From IMG/VR virus record IMGVR_UViG_3300030838_000001, positions 210,026-274,025 of that record: DNA of 64,000 bases. One strand, given 5' to 3'. The number at the start of each line of letters is the position of its first letter. Position 1 is the first letter of the stretch. The notes under the pieces were generated by a model that saw only the letters and a list, made by a program, of their open reading frames with translations, made no database searches and was not told the origin of the DNA. Below are positions 13,567 to 21,255 of the stretch, piece by piece. This DNA comes from a virus. Made by a program: the position numbers and the translations under genes.

Positions 13567-13578
13567 AATTTTGATACC
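13567..13578 (+). repeat. 3' strand of helix flanking permuted tRNA
   Basis: AATTTT, G, ATACC; pairs with 13433-13446. The segment between the tRNA half and this strand (AGCAAAAAAAGC) nearly repeats AGCATAAAAAGC found before the 3' half. Confidence 0.7.
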
Positions 13579-13582
13579 CCAT

Positions 13583-13701
13583 ATAGTAGTCGTCTAGTGG
13601 ACAAAGACACCGCCCCTGTATTCGTGTATGAGGTTCGACTCCTCTTTAGCAGTGGTGGTATGACGTAGGTGGAAACATTGGTTCAAATCCAATCTGCTGT
13701 A
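13583..13701 (+). tRNA. Interrupted Glu-like tRNA (about 52-nt insertion in anticodon loop)
   Basis: 5' half: acceptor ATAGTAG, TC, Glu-type D-arm GTCTAGTGGACAAAGAC, anticodon strand CCGCC (13610-13614). 3' half: GGTGG (13668-13672), AAAC variable region as in the Glu tRNAs here, T-arm ATTGG/CCAAT, acceptor CTGCTGT. Stems pair with wobbles. The insert carries an extra T-arm-like hairpin GAGG-TTCGACT-CCTC. Mature anticodon unresolved. Confidence 0.55.
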
Positions 13702-13785
13702 CAAAAGGTTCCTCTTGCCTTACAAGAGAATAAAAAAGATTATTTCAGCAATCAAACAAAAAAAATCTATTTGAAAGAGAGCGGA

Positions 13786-13850
13786 GGGGTTCGACTCCCC
13801 ATTTGTCTATAAGAGGTATGACAATTTGTTGTAACGGTAGCACTAATAAA
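13786..13850 (+). tRNA. Second candidate permuted tRNA
   Basis: T-arm GGGG-TTCGACT-CCCC and acceptor ATTTGTC (13801-13807) precede, after 12 nt, a 5' half with acceptor GACAATT (13820-13826, 6 of 7 pairs), TG and a D-arm TTGT AACGGTA GCAC. Outer sequences 13726-13742 and 13857-13870 form GAGAAT/ATTCTC plus AAGATTA/TAATCTT with an AAAA/G internal loop, the same design as around the permuted Gly tRNA. The anticodon arm is weak, so this is less certain. Confidence 0.5.
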
Positions 13851-13874
13851 AAAAATTAATCTTGATTCTCACAT

Positions 13875-13945
13875 ACTTCTGTCGTCTAAGTGTTAGGATG
13901 CCCTCGTTGTAGAGGGTGATAGTGGTTCAAATCCATTCGGAAGTG
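13875..13945 (+). tRNA. tRNA-Thr (TGT) with 6-nt anticodon loop
   Basis: Acceptor ACTTCTG/CGGAAGT, D-arm GTCT/GGAT, anticodon stem CCCTC/GAGGG with loop GTTGTA (U33, TGT, A37, position 38 missing), T-loop TTCAAAT. 71 nt. Confidence 0.75.
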
Positions 13946-14094
13946 CAAATACTGACCTCCACTTCAGTAATTATTTCGTTTTTTAGAGGTGGCTCCCTTT
14001 CCACAATTGTGGATATAACCAAAAATTGCTGTGGCAGACCACGGGCATCTGATAGGTCAACTATCTATACAGGGGGCGAAACTAAATGTTTTAA
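13946..14094 (+). ncRNA. Noncoding tail of tRNA cluster
   Basis: Contains ACCTC/GAGGT, the palindrome CCACAATTGTGG and GATAG-GTCAA-CTATC, then runs into a terminator. No gene or tRNA recognised. Confidence 0.35.
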
Positions 14095-14131
14095 AATAAC
14101 TCATCATTTATTTGGTGGGTTATTTTTTTTT
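14095..14131 (+). terminator. Terminator with built-in promoter, copy 1
   Basis: 11-bp stem AATAACTCATC / GGTGGGTTATT, loop ATTTATTT, then eight or more T. The TTTG at the loop edge (14111-14114) is the -33 element of the next promoter. Confidence 0.85.
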
Positions 14132-14142
14132 ACGTACCTTTG
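14111..14142 (+). promoter_or_regulatory. Promoter embedded in terminator
   Basis: -33 TTTG (14111-14114), 20 nt, -7 TACCTTTG (14135-14142). Confidence 0.75.
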
Positions 14143-14193
14143 TTATATAGAAATAAGGACTTAAAAAAGTTTTAAAAATATTTTACAAAAAGC

Positions 14194-14224
14194 TTGTTTA
14201 TATGAAAATAAAGTAATACCTTTG
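14194..14224 (+). promoter_or_regulatory. Promoter for 14262
   Basis: -33 TTG (14194-14196), 20 nt, -7 TACCTTTG (14217-14224); second of two tandem promoters. Confidence 0.8.
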
Positions 14225-14261
14225 TTCTCGATATAAATGTTAATTTTAAAACAATCTAATT

Positions 14262-15038
14262 ATGGCGTTTAAAAATTTATTTATCAAAAGCGATGAGAGT
14301 CCTGATGATAAACCAGTAGAAAAACAAATAGTGAAAAAACAAACAGAACAACCAATCAAGTTCCCGACAGCATCAAGGAATGAAGAAGTAGAAACACCTT
14401 CATTTGCAAGACCTGCCGCAGGATTTGGATTCGGAGATGCACCTGCAACACCTAGTGCGCCAGTAACTCCAAGCTTTGCCCCATCATTTTCAACTCAACC
14501 AACAAGTTCAGGTGAAGTGACGCAAGAGCAAGTTGAAAATGCTTATAAGATATACGAAAAAGGTTTCGAATCACTTAACCAACCAGGTTATGACTTCTTC
14601 GAATACTTCAAAGCAGTAAGTGCTGGTGGTGTGAATAACCCGCCAATTTATGAGATGGCTCTTGCCATGGCTCATAGTACTGACCCAAGCGTTACCAAAG
14701 AGAAATTACTTTCTCAGTCAGAATTCTATATCACAGAAATCAACAAGGTTTTTGAAGATTTTTCTGCCAAGGGTAATGGTAAAAAACAAGAAATTATCAA
14801 TCAGAAGTCTTATGAAAACCAAGCATTGGTAAATGAGGTAAGTAACATTAGAGAACAAATTGATGCTCTTACAGTTACCCTTAAAGACAGAGAGTCTAAG
14901 CTTAATCGTATTGATGCAACATATGCTGATAAGATTAACGACATTGATGGTAAGATAAATGCCAACGTTCTTGCAAAAGACAAAATTATCGGAGCAATTC
15001 AAACCGTTAAAAACGGAATATCAATTAATATTAAATAA
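14262..15038 (+). CDS. Pro/Ala-rich linker and coiled-coil protein, 258 aa
   Basis: Residues 1-35 charged; 40-85 a low-complexity Pro/Ala/Thr/Ser/Phe linker; 90-160 globular; 165-250 a coiled coil (VSNIREQIDALTVTLKDRESKL). No signal peptide. The next gene, 8 nt away, encodes a membrane protein with a similar coiled coil, so the two may interact. Not identified. Confidence 0.65.
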   Translation: MAFKNLFIKSDESPDDKPVEKQIVKKQTEQPIKFPTASRNEEVETPSFARPAAGFGFGDAPATPSAPVTPSFAPSFSTQPTSSGEVTQEQVENAYKIYEKGFESLNQPGYDFFEYFKAVSAGGVNNPPIYEMALAMAHSTDPSVTKEKLLSQSEFYITEINKVFEDFSAKGNGKKQEIINQKSYENQALVNEVSNIREQIDALTVTLKDRESKLNRIDATYADKINDIDGKINANVLAKDKIIGAIQTVKNGISINIK

Positions 15039-15045
15039 CTAAAAA

Positions 15046-16161
15046 ATGAGTACAACACCGACATTTAATGCGAAGTTTATGGACTTGCCTATCGTAAAAT
15101 CTTTAGGACAAGAACAATTAGTTACCAAAGTGGATAACTTTAGAAAAGGAGAAAAAGGATTATATAATGTGTTAAGAATTGGTACATATGGTGCCATTGG
15201 TTATGGGATTTGGACATACGTTCTGCCAATAGCTTTCGTAGCATTAGGACAGCTTATAGCATTAGCTATTACAGCGGCTCTTGCATTATTCTTATTCTTT
15301 GCGGCCCCTGCAATCTTCTCTTGGATTAGAATTGCGGCTAGAGCACTACACAAAAGTGCTATCAAATACGACCCTTTCAAGCAATTGGAAATCGAAAAAC
15401 AGAAGTTGATTGCGAATCAAACAACATTTCGTGTTGCTAAGCAAAACATCAAATCACTTCAATCTGATATGGGTAGTTCTGCTGAAAGAATGAAAAAAGA
15501 AGCTGAAACAGCTAATGAAAACATTTTCAGACTTGAAGGTAAAGCTGAATCTCTTAGAACAAAAATGAAAGAGATGGTTGAAAGATTGGGTGTTGATGCA
15601 AAACAAGAAGATGAGTATGTAGGATATGCCTCTCAACTTAATAAGGTTCTTGGTGATGCACAACGTGTTATCAATAAAGAAAAACAATCTAAAGACTTTA
15701 TGGATAAATACCAAGCTCGTGAGCAAGTAATGAGAAAAATGTCACAAAAGTTGGTAATGGTTGAAAGTGTAATGGAAAACAAAATTGCCGATTTTGATGC
15801 AACAGTTGAGTTCTTGAAAAATGACTACGAATTCGCACAAAAATCAAATGCCGCTACATATGCCGCTAAGAGTGCAATTGGATTTAGTGGTGGTTGGGAA
15901 CGTGACTATGCATTAGAAGTAATTGCTGAGTCTATCTCTAACGATACTGCTATGACAGCGGGTAACTTAAGAGACATTGAAAGTCTTACATCTAACTACG
16001 ATTTAAATTCTGACGATTTGTTCCTTAAATTGGACCAAGCGGCTGATAGATTGAGAGTTGATGATGGACTAGGAGACTTCAACAAGTACAAAAATCCTGA
16101 TTACGTAATGACTGAGAAAGATAAAAGAAACTCAGGTGGATTTGACGATATGTTCAACTAA
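15046..16161 (+). CDS. Membrane-anchored coiled-coil protein, 371 aa
   Basis: Two hydrophobic segments at about residues 45-95 (GAIGYGIWTYVLPIAFVALG and LALFLFFAAPAIFSW) form a hairpin in the inner membrane; residues 115-270 are coiled coil and the C-terminus is acidic. Resembles PspA/TelA-like membrane-associated helical proteins only in layout. Probably cytoplasmic bulk. Co-transcribed with 14262. Confidence 0.65.
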   Translation: MSTTPTFNAKFMDLPIVKSLGQEQLVTKVDNFRKGEKGLYNVLRIGTYGAIGYGIWTYVLPIAFVALGQLIALAITAALALFLFFAAPAIFSWIRIAARALHKSAIKYDPFKQLEIEKQKLIANQTTFRVAKQNIKSLQSDMGSSAERMKKEAETANENIFRLEGKAESLRTKMKEMVERLGVDAKQEDEYVGYASQLNKVLGDAQRVINKEKQSKDFMDKYQAREQVMRKMSQKLVMVESVMENKIADFDATVEFLKNDYEFAQKSNAATYAAKSAIGFSGGWERDYALEVIAESISNDTAMTAGNLRDIESLTSNYDLNSDDLFLKLDQAADRLRVDDGLGDFNKYKNPDYVMTEKDKRNSGGFDDMFN

Positions 16162-16346
16162 GAACATCGAAAATATAAAAACTGTTCGATTAGCAGTTCG
16201 TGACTTATCATCCGAATGTGAAGTGGTGGACAATATAAAGTGGACGGCCGAGCCAAATTGAGTAAGTAGGAAGTTGCTGTGTTTTAGAGGGATAAGCTAA
16301 GTTTTTAACAGACAACGAAAAAAATTATTAAAAACTTTACAAAAAG

Positions 16347-16378
16347 TTTGGTAGTGTCAAAAATAATACATACCTTTG
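16347..16378 (+). promoter_or_regulatory. Promoter for 16427
   Basis: -33 TTTG (16347-16350), 20 nt, -7 TACCTTTG (16371-16378). Confidence 0.85.
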
Positions 16379-16426
16379 TAGAGTTAAAATTAATAAGTAA
16401 AACAATAACGTAAAAATTAAAACAAC

Positions 16427-18241
16427 ATGGAAAAAAAATCATTTTGGTCAAGTTTGACTAATTTAGCTAAGGGTGGAATTATCGTCGTAGCTACAGCATT
16501 AATCGTAGGAGTGGTTGCATTTGTATCACCTGGGTTGAGAGTTGCAGTGTCACAGACACTAGAGTTTAAAGCAATCAATAGCGACAACTTAAACAACGTA
16601 ACAGCAGGTGCAAAATTACCTTTACCTTCGGAATCAGTATCTTCAAAATTTGCTGACAAAGGTTTAATCAGAATTGCAGAATATGCATGGAATGGTAACT
16701 CAGCGATGATTGCCGCAAATGGTGGACCTCGTACCACAGAAGGAAGTCTTATGGAAGCTTCGGGTGTAAACCTTGAAATTGTAAGACAAGATATGGTTGG
16801 TGGACTTAGAGATATGCAGTTAAAGTTCATTGAAGAATTGGACAAAGGTGCTACATATCCACAATCAGATAAATCAGCAGTAGCTGTTAGTATCATGGGT
16901 GACGGTGTACCGTTCTATATCACGACAACACAAAAAGCGATTGACGACAAATTCGGTAAAGATAAGTATCACGTACAAGTAATTGGTGCATACGGTTTAT
17001 CTTACGGTGAAGATAAGTTAATCGGGCCTAAAAAATGGAGAGATAACCCACAAACTATGAAAGGTGCTCTTGTATCAAGTGTAATTGGTGATGGGGATTG
17101 GGTTGTAGCTTGTAACTTTGCTTTCGCAAACAAAATCAAGGTAAATCCTGACCCAACAACTTACGATGCTGAAGCGTTAAACTTCGTTCCTTCACAAGAT
17201 GATGATTATATCAACTCTGTTAAAGAATTAATCAAATCACAAAAAAGTGGGTTTAAGATTCCTTTAGACGTGGTTAAAGATGGTAAACGTACTGGTGAGA
17301 AAATCAACAAAGCTATTGATGGTGCTACTACTTGGACTCCTGGGGATAAGTTAGCATTTGACAACTTAGACGGTTTCACTGACGTTGCTTCAACAAAAGA
17401 TTTCGTTAACCAAATGGCTACGACTCTTGTAATTGTTAAAGAATGGGCTATCGCTCACGAAAAAGAAGTTGTAGGTTTGTTAAAATCAACTTATGTTGCC
17501 GCTAATCAAATCAAACAATACGACGAATGGGCTGTTAAAGCTTCTGAAGCTGTAGCTAAAACTTATGACTTAGAAACTCCAAAATATTGGTATGACTTAT
17601 TTAAAGGTCAAAAAGGTTCTAAAGGTGGTGTTGATTTCAATGTAGGTGGTACAAGAGTATTCAACTATGCTGATGCTGTTCAATACTACGGTATTACTGA
17701 CGGAAAAAACAGATACGAAGCAGTTTATAACCAAGTATCTAGCTATTTAACTGACTTGAACCCAATGGGATTCAATGAAAGTAATAAAGATGGTGTTGTA
17801 AAATACGAAGATGCAGTTAACTTGTACTTCTTGAAAAGCATTACAAATATCGATGCAGGTAAGATTGAGAAAATCTCTTATACAGCTGAGAAAACTAATG
17901 TATTGGCAAGTGGACAATGGAATATCAATTTCCAAACTGGTAGCTCAAATATCGCAGGTTCTGACAAGGATTTAGAGACAATCTATAACTTACTTGTTCA
18001 ATCTGAAGAGTCTAAATTGAAAATCGTAGGATTTACTGATAATGTTGGTAACTCTGAAAGCAACGTAGCCTTGTCTAAAGGTCGTGCTAACTCAGTAGTT
18101 CAATACTTAACAAATAGAGGTATCGATTCTGAAAGATTCCAATTGGTTGACGGTAAAGGTGATGCAAATCCAGTAGCTGACAACTCAACTGCACAAGGAA
18201 AAGCCAAAAATAGACGTGTGGAAATCACTCTATTAAACTAA
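16427..18241 (+). CDS. ABC-type binding protein fused to OmpA domain
   Basis: 604 aa. Residues about 12-38 are a signal anchor; about 75-460 look like a NitT/TauT-type periplasmic binding fold (early strand LIRIAEYAWNGNS, then EGSLMEASGVNLEIVRQDM); about 490-604 are an OmpA/MotB peptidoglycan-binding domain with NINFQTGSSNI, GFTDNVGNSESNVALSKGRA and KAKNRRVEITL. The permease (18834) and ATPase (19702) follow. The fusion would tether a binding protein to peptidoglycan. The binding-domain call is by pattern and less sure than OmpA. Confidence 0.75.
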   Translation: MEKKSFWSSLTNLAKGGIIVVATALIVGVVAFVSPGLRVAVSQTLEFKAINSDNLNNVTAGAKLPLPSESVSSKFADKGLIRIAEYAWNGNSAMIAANGGPRTTEGSLMEASGVNLEIVRQDMVGGLRDMQLKFIEELDKGATYPQSDKSAVAVSIMGDGVPFYITTTQKAIDDKFGKDKYHVQVIGAYGLSYGEDKLIGPKKWRDNPQTMKGALVSSVIGDGDWVVACNFAFANKIKVNPDPTTYDAEALNFVPSQDDDYINSVKELIKSQKSGFKIPLDVVKDGKRTGEKINKAIDGATTWTPGDKLAFDNLDGFTDVASTKDFVNQMATTLVIVKEWAIAHEKEVVGLLKSTYVAANQIKQYDEWAVKASEAVAKTYDLETPKYWYDLFKGQKGSKGGVDFNVGGTRVFNYADAVQYYGITDGKNRYEAVYNQVSSYLTDLNPMGFNESNKDGVVKYEDAVNLYFLKSITNIDAGKIEKISYTAEKTNVLASGQWNINFQTGSSNIAGSDKDLETIYNLLVQSEESKLKIVGFTDNVGNSESNVALSKGRANSVVQYLTNRGIDSERFQLVDGKGDANPVADNSTAQGKAKNRRVEITLLN

Positions 18242-18282
18242 TACGTTCTCTTCTTCAGAACGTCTCAATTTTTAAAGTTAAA

Positions 18283-18309
18283 AACCCTAGAGAAATCTAG
18301 GGTTTTTTT
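18283..18309 (+). terminator. Rho-independent terminator
   Basis: Perfect stem AACCCTAG / CTAGGGTT, loop AGAAAT, then T-run. Confidence 0.85.
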
Positions 18310-18320
18310 ATTAAAAATAC

Positions 18321-18351
18321 TTGCATATATGAAATAAGTTTCATACCTTTG
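18321..18351 (+). promoter_or_regulatory. Promoter for 18390
   Basis: -33 TTG (18321-18323), 20 nt, -7 TACCTTTG (18344-18351). Confidence 0.85.
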
Positions 18352-18389
18352 TAAGGTAATAAGAATAACACAAAATTAAATACAATAAA

Positions 18390-18752
18390 ATGGAAGTAGT
18401 CGGAAAGATTAAAGAAGTAAATGCAGAACAACAAGTTAGTGCCGCATTTAAAAAAAGAGAATTAGTTGTTACAACTGATGAGCAATATCCTCAACACATT
18501 TTGATTGAGTTCAATCAAGATAAATGCGATTTGTTAAGCTCATACAAAAAAGGTGAAGCTGTTAAGGTTTCTATCAACTTAAGAGGAAGAGAATGGGTTA
18601 ACCCACAAGGTGAAACTCGTTATTTCAACTCAATCCAAGGATGGAGAATTGAAAGAGTAGGTTCTGAAACACCTGCAACGCCTCAAGCAACTCCTGCTCA
18701 AGCATTTGAACCAGCTGTTAGCGGTGATGAGCCTGATGATTTGCCTTTCTAA
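18390..18752 (+). CDS. DUF3127 single-strand-binding-like protein
   Basis: 120 aa. Starts MEVVGKIKEV, with KKRELVVTT and REWVNPQGETRYFNSIQGWRIE strands of the DUF3127 OB-like fold typical of Bacteroidetes, and ends in DDLPF, an SSB-type acidic tip that in SSB recruits partner proteins. Likely binds single-stranded nucleic acid. A paralog without the tip lies at 55710. Sits between two transporter genes, probably by chance of operon layout. Confidence 0.8.
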   Translation: MEVVGKIKEVNAEQQVSAAFKKRELVVTTDEQYPQHILIEFNQDKCDLLSSYKKGEAVKVSINLRGREWVNPQGETRYFNSIQGWRIERVGSETPATPQATPAQAFEPAVSGDEPDDLPF

Positions 18753-18833
18753 TCATCGAAACAATGGATAATCATCGGTAACTCGATTGGTTATCCACAA
18801 GAATACAAAGTAAAAACCATTAAAAATTAAAAA

Positions 18834-19607
18834 ATGAAAAAATTCTTTAAACCTTTCGAAGGTATTAGCGATACAAACCGAAGCTCAATAATTGGTGGTT
18901 GGTTAGTATGTTTACTCTTATTTTGGGTTGCTTGCGCAAGCATTGGTACAACTCACTTATTTCCAACACCTTCACAAGTAGGTAATGGATTTGTTAGCCT
19001 TTGGAAAGATGGACTTATTGTTCATATTGGAAGCTCTATTTGGTTATGTGCCAAGGCAGTTTTCTTTTCAGTAGCAATTGCATTAGCTTTTGCATATTCT
19101 TCAACAATTTCAGCTTTTAAGCCAATTGCTTTATTCGTATCTAAGCTTAGATTCTTACCTTTAACAGGTATCGCTTTCTACTTATCATTACTATTTAATG
19201 ATGCTAGAAACTTACAAGTTGCTGTATTGGTTGTTTTCATGACAACATTCTTAACAACAAGTCTTATGCAGATGATTAAGGATATCGCACCTGAAGAGTT
19301 TGACCACGCAAGAACGCTTGGTTGTTCAAGATGGGAAATGCTTTGGGAAGTTGTAATAAAGGGTCGTATTGACTATGTTTTTGAGTTGGTTAGACAAAAC
19401 TTAGCTATCGTATGGATGATGCTTGTAACAGTTGAATCTATCCTTGTAGCGGCTGGTGGTCTTGGTTTCCTTATCAAGAATAACGATAAATTGGGTGATG
19501 CAGGTAAGGTTATTGCATTACAAATCATAATCGTTCTTGTAGGATTACTTTTAGACTTCGTTATCACTAAGATACGTAAAACAGTCTTCCGTTACTCAAA
19601 CTACTAA
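18834..19607 (+). CDS. ABC transporter permease, NitT/TauT type
   Basis: 257 aa, about six membrane spans. Family landmarks: TTHLFPTPSQV near the N-terminus and the EAA cytoplasmic loop with DHARTLGCSRWEMLWEVV (E-x-A/G-x-x-L-G), ending VMLVTVESILVAAGGLGFLI. Would partner the ATPase at 19702 and the OmpA-tethered binding protein at 16427. Substrate unknown. Stop overlaps the start of a 32-aa membrane peptide. Confidence 0.85.
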   Translation: MKKFFKPFEGISDTNRSSIIGGWLVCLLLFWVACASIGTTHLFPTPSQVGNGFVSLWKDGLIVHIGSSIWLCAKAVFFSVAIALAFAYSSTISAFKPIALFVSKLRFLPLTGIAFYLSLLFNDARNLQVAVLVVFMTTFLTTSLMQMIKDIAPEEFDHARTLGCSRWEMLWEVVIKGRIDYVFELVRQNLAIVWMMLVTVESILVAAGGLGFLIKNNDKLGDAGKVIALQIIIVLVGLLLDFVITKIRKTVFRYSNY

Positions 19608-19705
19608 TGAGTTATTTTATCTCATTCATTTCAGGTATGTTCGGGTATATTATCGGAGCTTATTTGATGGATATTTTTTTAAAACGTAAAAACAAAAACA
19701 AATGA
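19607..19705 (+). CDS. 32-aa membrane peptide between permease and ATPase
   Basis: Starts MSYFISFISGMFGYIIGAYL, one hydrophobic helix with a Lys-rich tail. Overlaps the permease stop by 1 nt and the ATPase start by 4 nt, so it is translationally coupled on both sides, as expected for a small transporter subunit. Confidence 0.65.
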   Translation: MSYFISFISGMFGYIIGAYLMDIFLKRKNKNK

Positions 19706-20526
19706 AACAATATAGTCAAGAAGAAGTAATTCTTAACCTTTCAGACGTAAGTCTTGGATATGGTGGAAAACCAATCCTTAAACACGTTAATCTTACTGAG
19801 TTTAACGTCACTAGAGAAGGTCATGATTCAACAGGACAAATCATTGCATTTATCGGTCGTTCAGGTAGAGGTAAATCAACACTTTTTAAAGGTCTTACTG
19901 GTCTATTACAACCAATTGAAGGACAAATCCTTATTACAAACGCAAACACAGAAGACAAAGATGATGCAAAGATTCTTTCTGAAGGTGATGTTGGATTTGT
20001 AGACCAAAAATACACGCTTTTTAGACACAAAACCATCACGGAAATCTGTCAATATGCATTAAGAAAATCTAACGCTCCAAAGGCAGAAAAAGATGCTCTA
20101 ATCACCGATTACTTAACTCAATGGGGTCTATTAGAACACAAGAACAAATACTCTTGTGAGTTATCAGGTGGACAGAGACAAAGAACTGCTATCATTGAGC
20201 AAATGCTTACATCTAAGCACTTTATGATTCTTGATGAACCATTCTCAGGACTTGACGTTGGAAACATCGAAAAGGTAAAAGAGAATTTCCAAAGAATTAG
20301 TGATGCAGATGAATTGAATACAATTATTTTCTCTACTCACGATATCCGTTTAGCAGTTGAATTAGCTGACAGTATCTACATCATTGGTTTCCCTGAAGGT
20401 GAAACCGAGTTTAGTACAGTTGTTGGTCACTATGACTTGAAAAAAATGGGTCTTGCTTGGGAAGAATACGGAAGCGGTCATGTCGCTCTTGAAAGAGATA
20501 TCAAAGAACTATTATTGAAATCATAA
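19702..20526 (+). CDS. ABC transporter ATP-binding protein
   Basis: 274 aa. Walker A GRSGRGKST, Q-loop VDQKY, signature LSGGQRQRTA, Walker B MILDEPFSGLD, H-loop STHD. All catalytic motifs intact, so an active ATPase is expected. Completes a phage-encoded transporter with 18834, 19607 and 16427. Confidence 0.9.
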   Translation: MKQYSQEEVILNLSDVSLGYGGKPILKHVNLTEFNVTREGHDSTGQIIAFIGRSGRGKSTLFKGLTGLLQPIEGQILITNANTEDKDDAKILSEGDVGFVDQKYTLFRHKTITEICQYALRKSNAPKAEKDALITDYLTQWGLLEHKNKYSCELSGGQRQRTAIIEQMLTSKHFMILDEPFSGLDVGNIEKVKENFQRISDADELNTIIFSTHDIRLAVELADSIYIIGFPEGETEFSTVVGHYDLKKMGLAWEEYGSGHVALERDIKELLLKS

Positions 20527-20906
20527 TGGCTGAACAAGTAAATTTTTGGAAATCAGAGGATGGAAGTCTTCATAAGACTGAAGCCGAAGCAGTAGAAGCA
20601 GATATCGCACATTTAGGTGGTGATGGTGAATTCTATAATTTGATAGTTGAAAAGCTTGAGAAGTGTAATGAATCAATTAGTTTCAGACATGATGCGATTC
20701 CACCAAGAATTGCGTATCGTTTGATGTATTCAGGCTATATTGGTCAATTATATACATGGCACAGCAACGCTGATTCAGCTGACCAATATCAAATCATATT
20801 CTATAAGAAAGGTGTAAAACCAACAACTCAATTGAATATGGTGATTCAACATGAAAAAACTGAAAAGTATAAACACTTTAAAGAGTTATATGCTAATAGT
20901 CAGTGA
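20526..20906 (+). CDS. Hypothetical protein, 126 aa
   Basis: Starts at the A of the ATPase stop codon (TAATG overlap). Soluble alpha/beta; not recognised. The fragment LHKTEAEAVEADIAHLG is a typical phage-protein N-terminus pattern (residue shown in a table-like 'W..DG..H.TE.EA'). Confidence 0.65.
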   Translation: MAEQVNFWKSEDGSLHKTEAEAVEADIAHLGGDGEFYNLIVEKLEKCNESISFRHDAIPPRIAYRLMYSGYIGQLYTWHSNADSADQYQIIFYKKGVKPTTQLNMVIQHEKTEKYKHFKELYANSQ

Positions 20907-21255
20907 TAGAGCCATTTGGTTCTTTGAGTTGATACTTGGTAAAGGAATAAGGGGCCTAGCATTTTGGCCCTTTATCTTTGTACCATCGACAACAGTCGTT
21001 GATGAGGTTCTGCTAAATCACGAACGTATTCATTTAAAGCAACAACTCGAAATGCTGATTATACCGTTTTATATATGGTATTTGATTGCATTAAGGCGAA
21101 AGGGTTATATGGGTATTAGCTTTGAAAAAGAAGCATACGCCAATGAGAGAGACTTAGGTTATTTAACCAAAAGAAAGAATTATTCATTTTTAAAATATCA
21201 AAATGAAAATAGAAATAAACAAAATAAAAACAGTACCAAAGGGTTTAGGTTTTAA
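20890..21255 (+). CDS. HExxH metallopeptidase-like membrane protein
   Basis: 121 aa. Zinc motif HERIH with a following Gln pair, then a hydrophobic segment (MLIIPFYIWYLIAL) and FEKEAYANE, where Glu may be the third ligand. Similar arrangement to small M56-like membrane metallopeptidases. Start chosen at 20890; an upstream ATG at 20851 would overlap the previous gene by 56 nt. Its 3' end overlaps the ArgRS-like gene by 53 nt. Confidence 0.6.
   Translation: MLIVSDRAIWFFELILGKGIRGLAFWPFIFVPSTTVVDEVLLNHERIHLKQQLEMLIIPFYIWYLIALRRKGYMGISFEKEAYANERDLGYLTKRKNYSFLKYQNENRNKQNKNSTKGFRF

Noticed and set aside
14262-16161. Tellurite-resistance (TelA) or PspA assignment for the coiled-coil genes
   Set aside because: Only the general layout matches; no family motif could be verified by eye.
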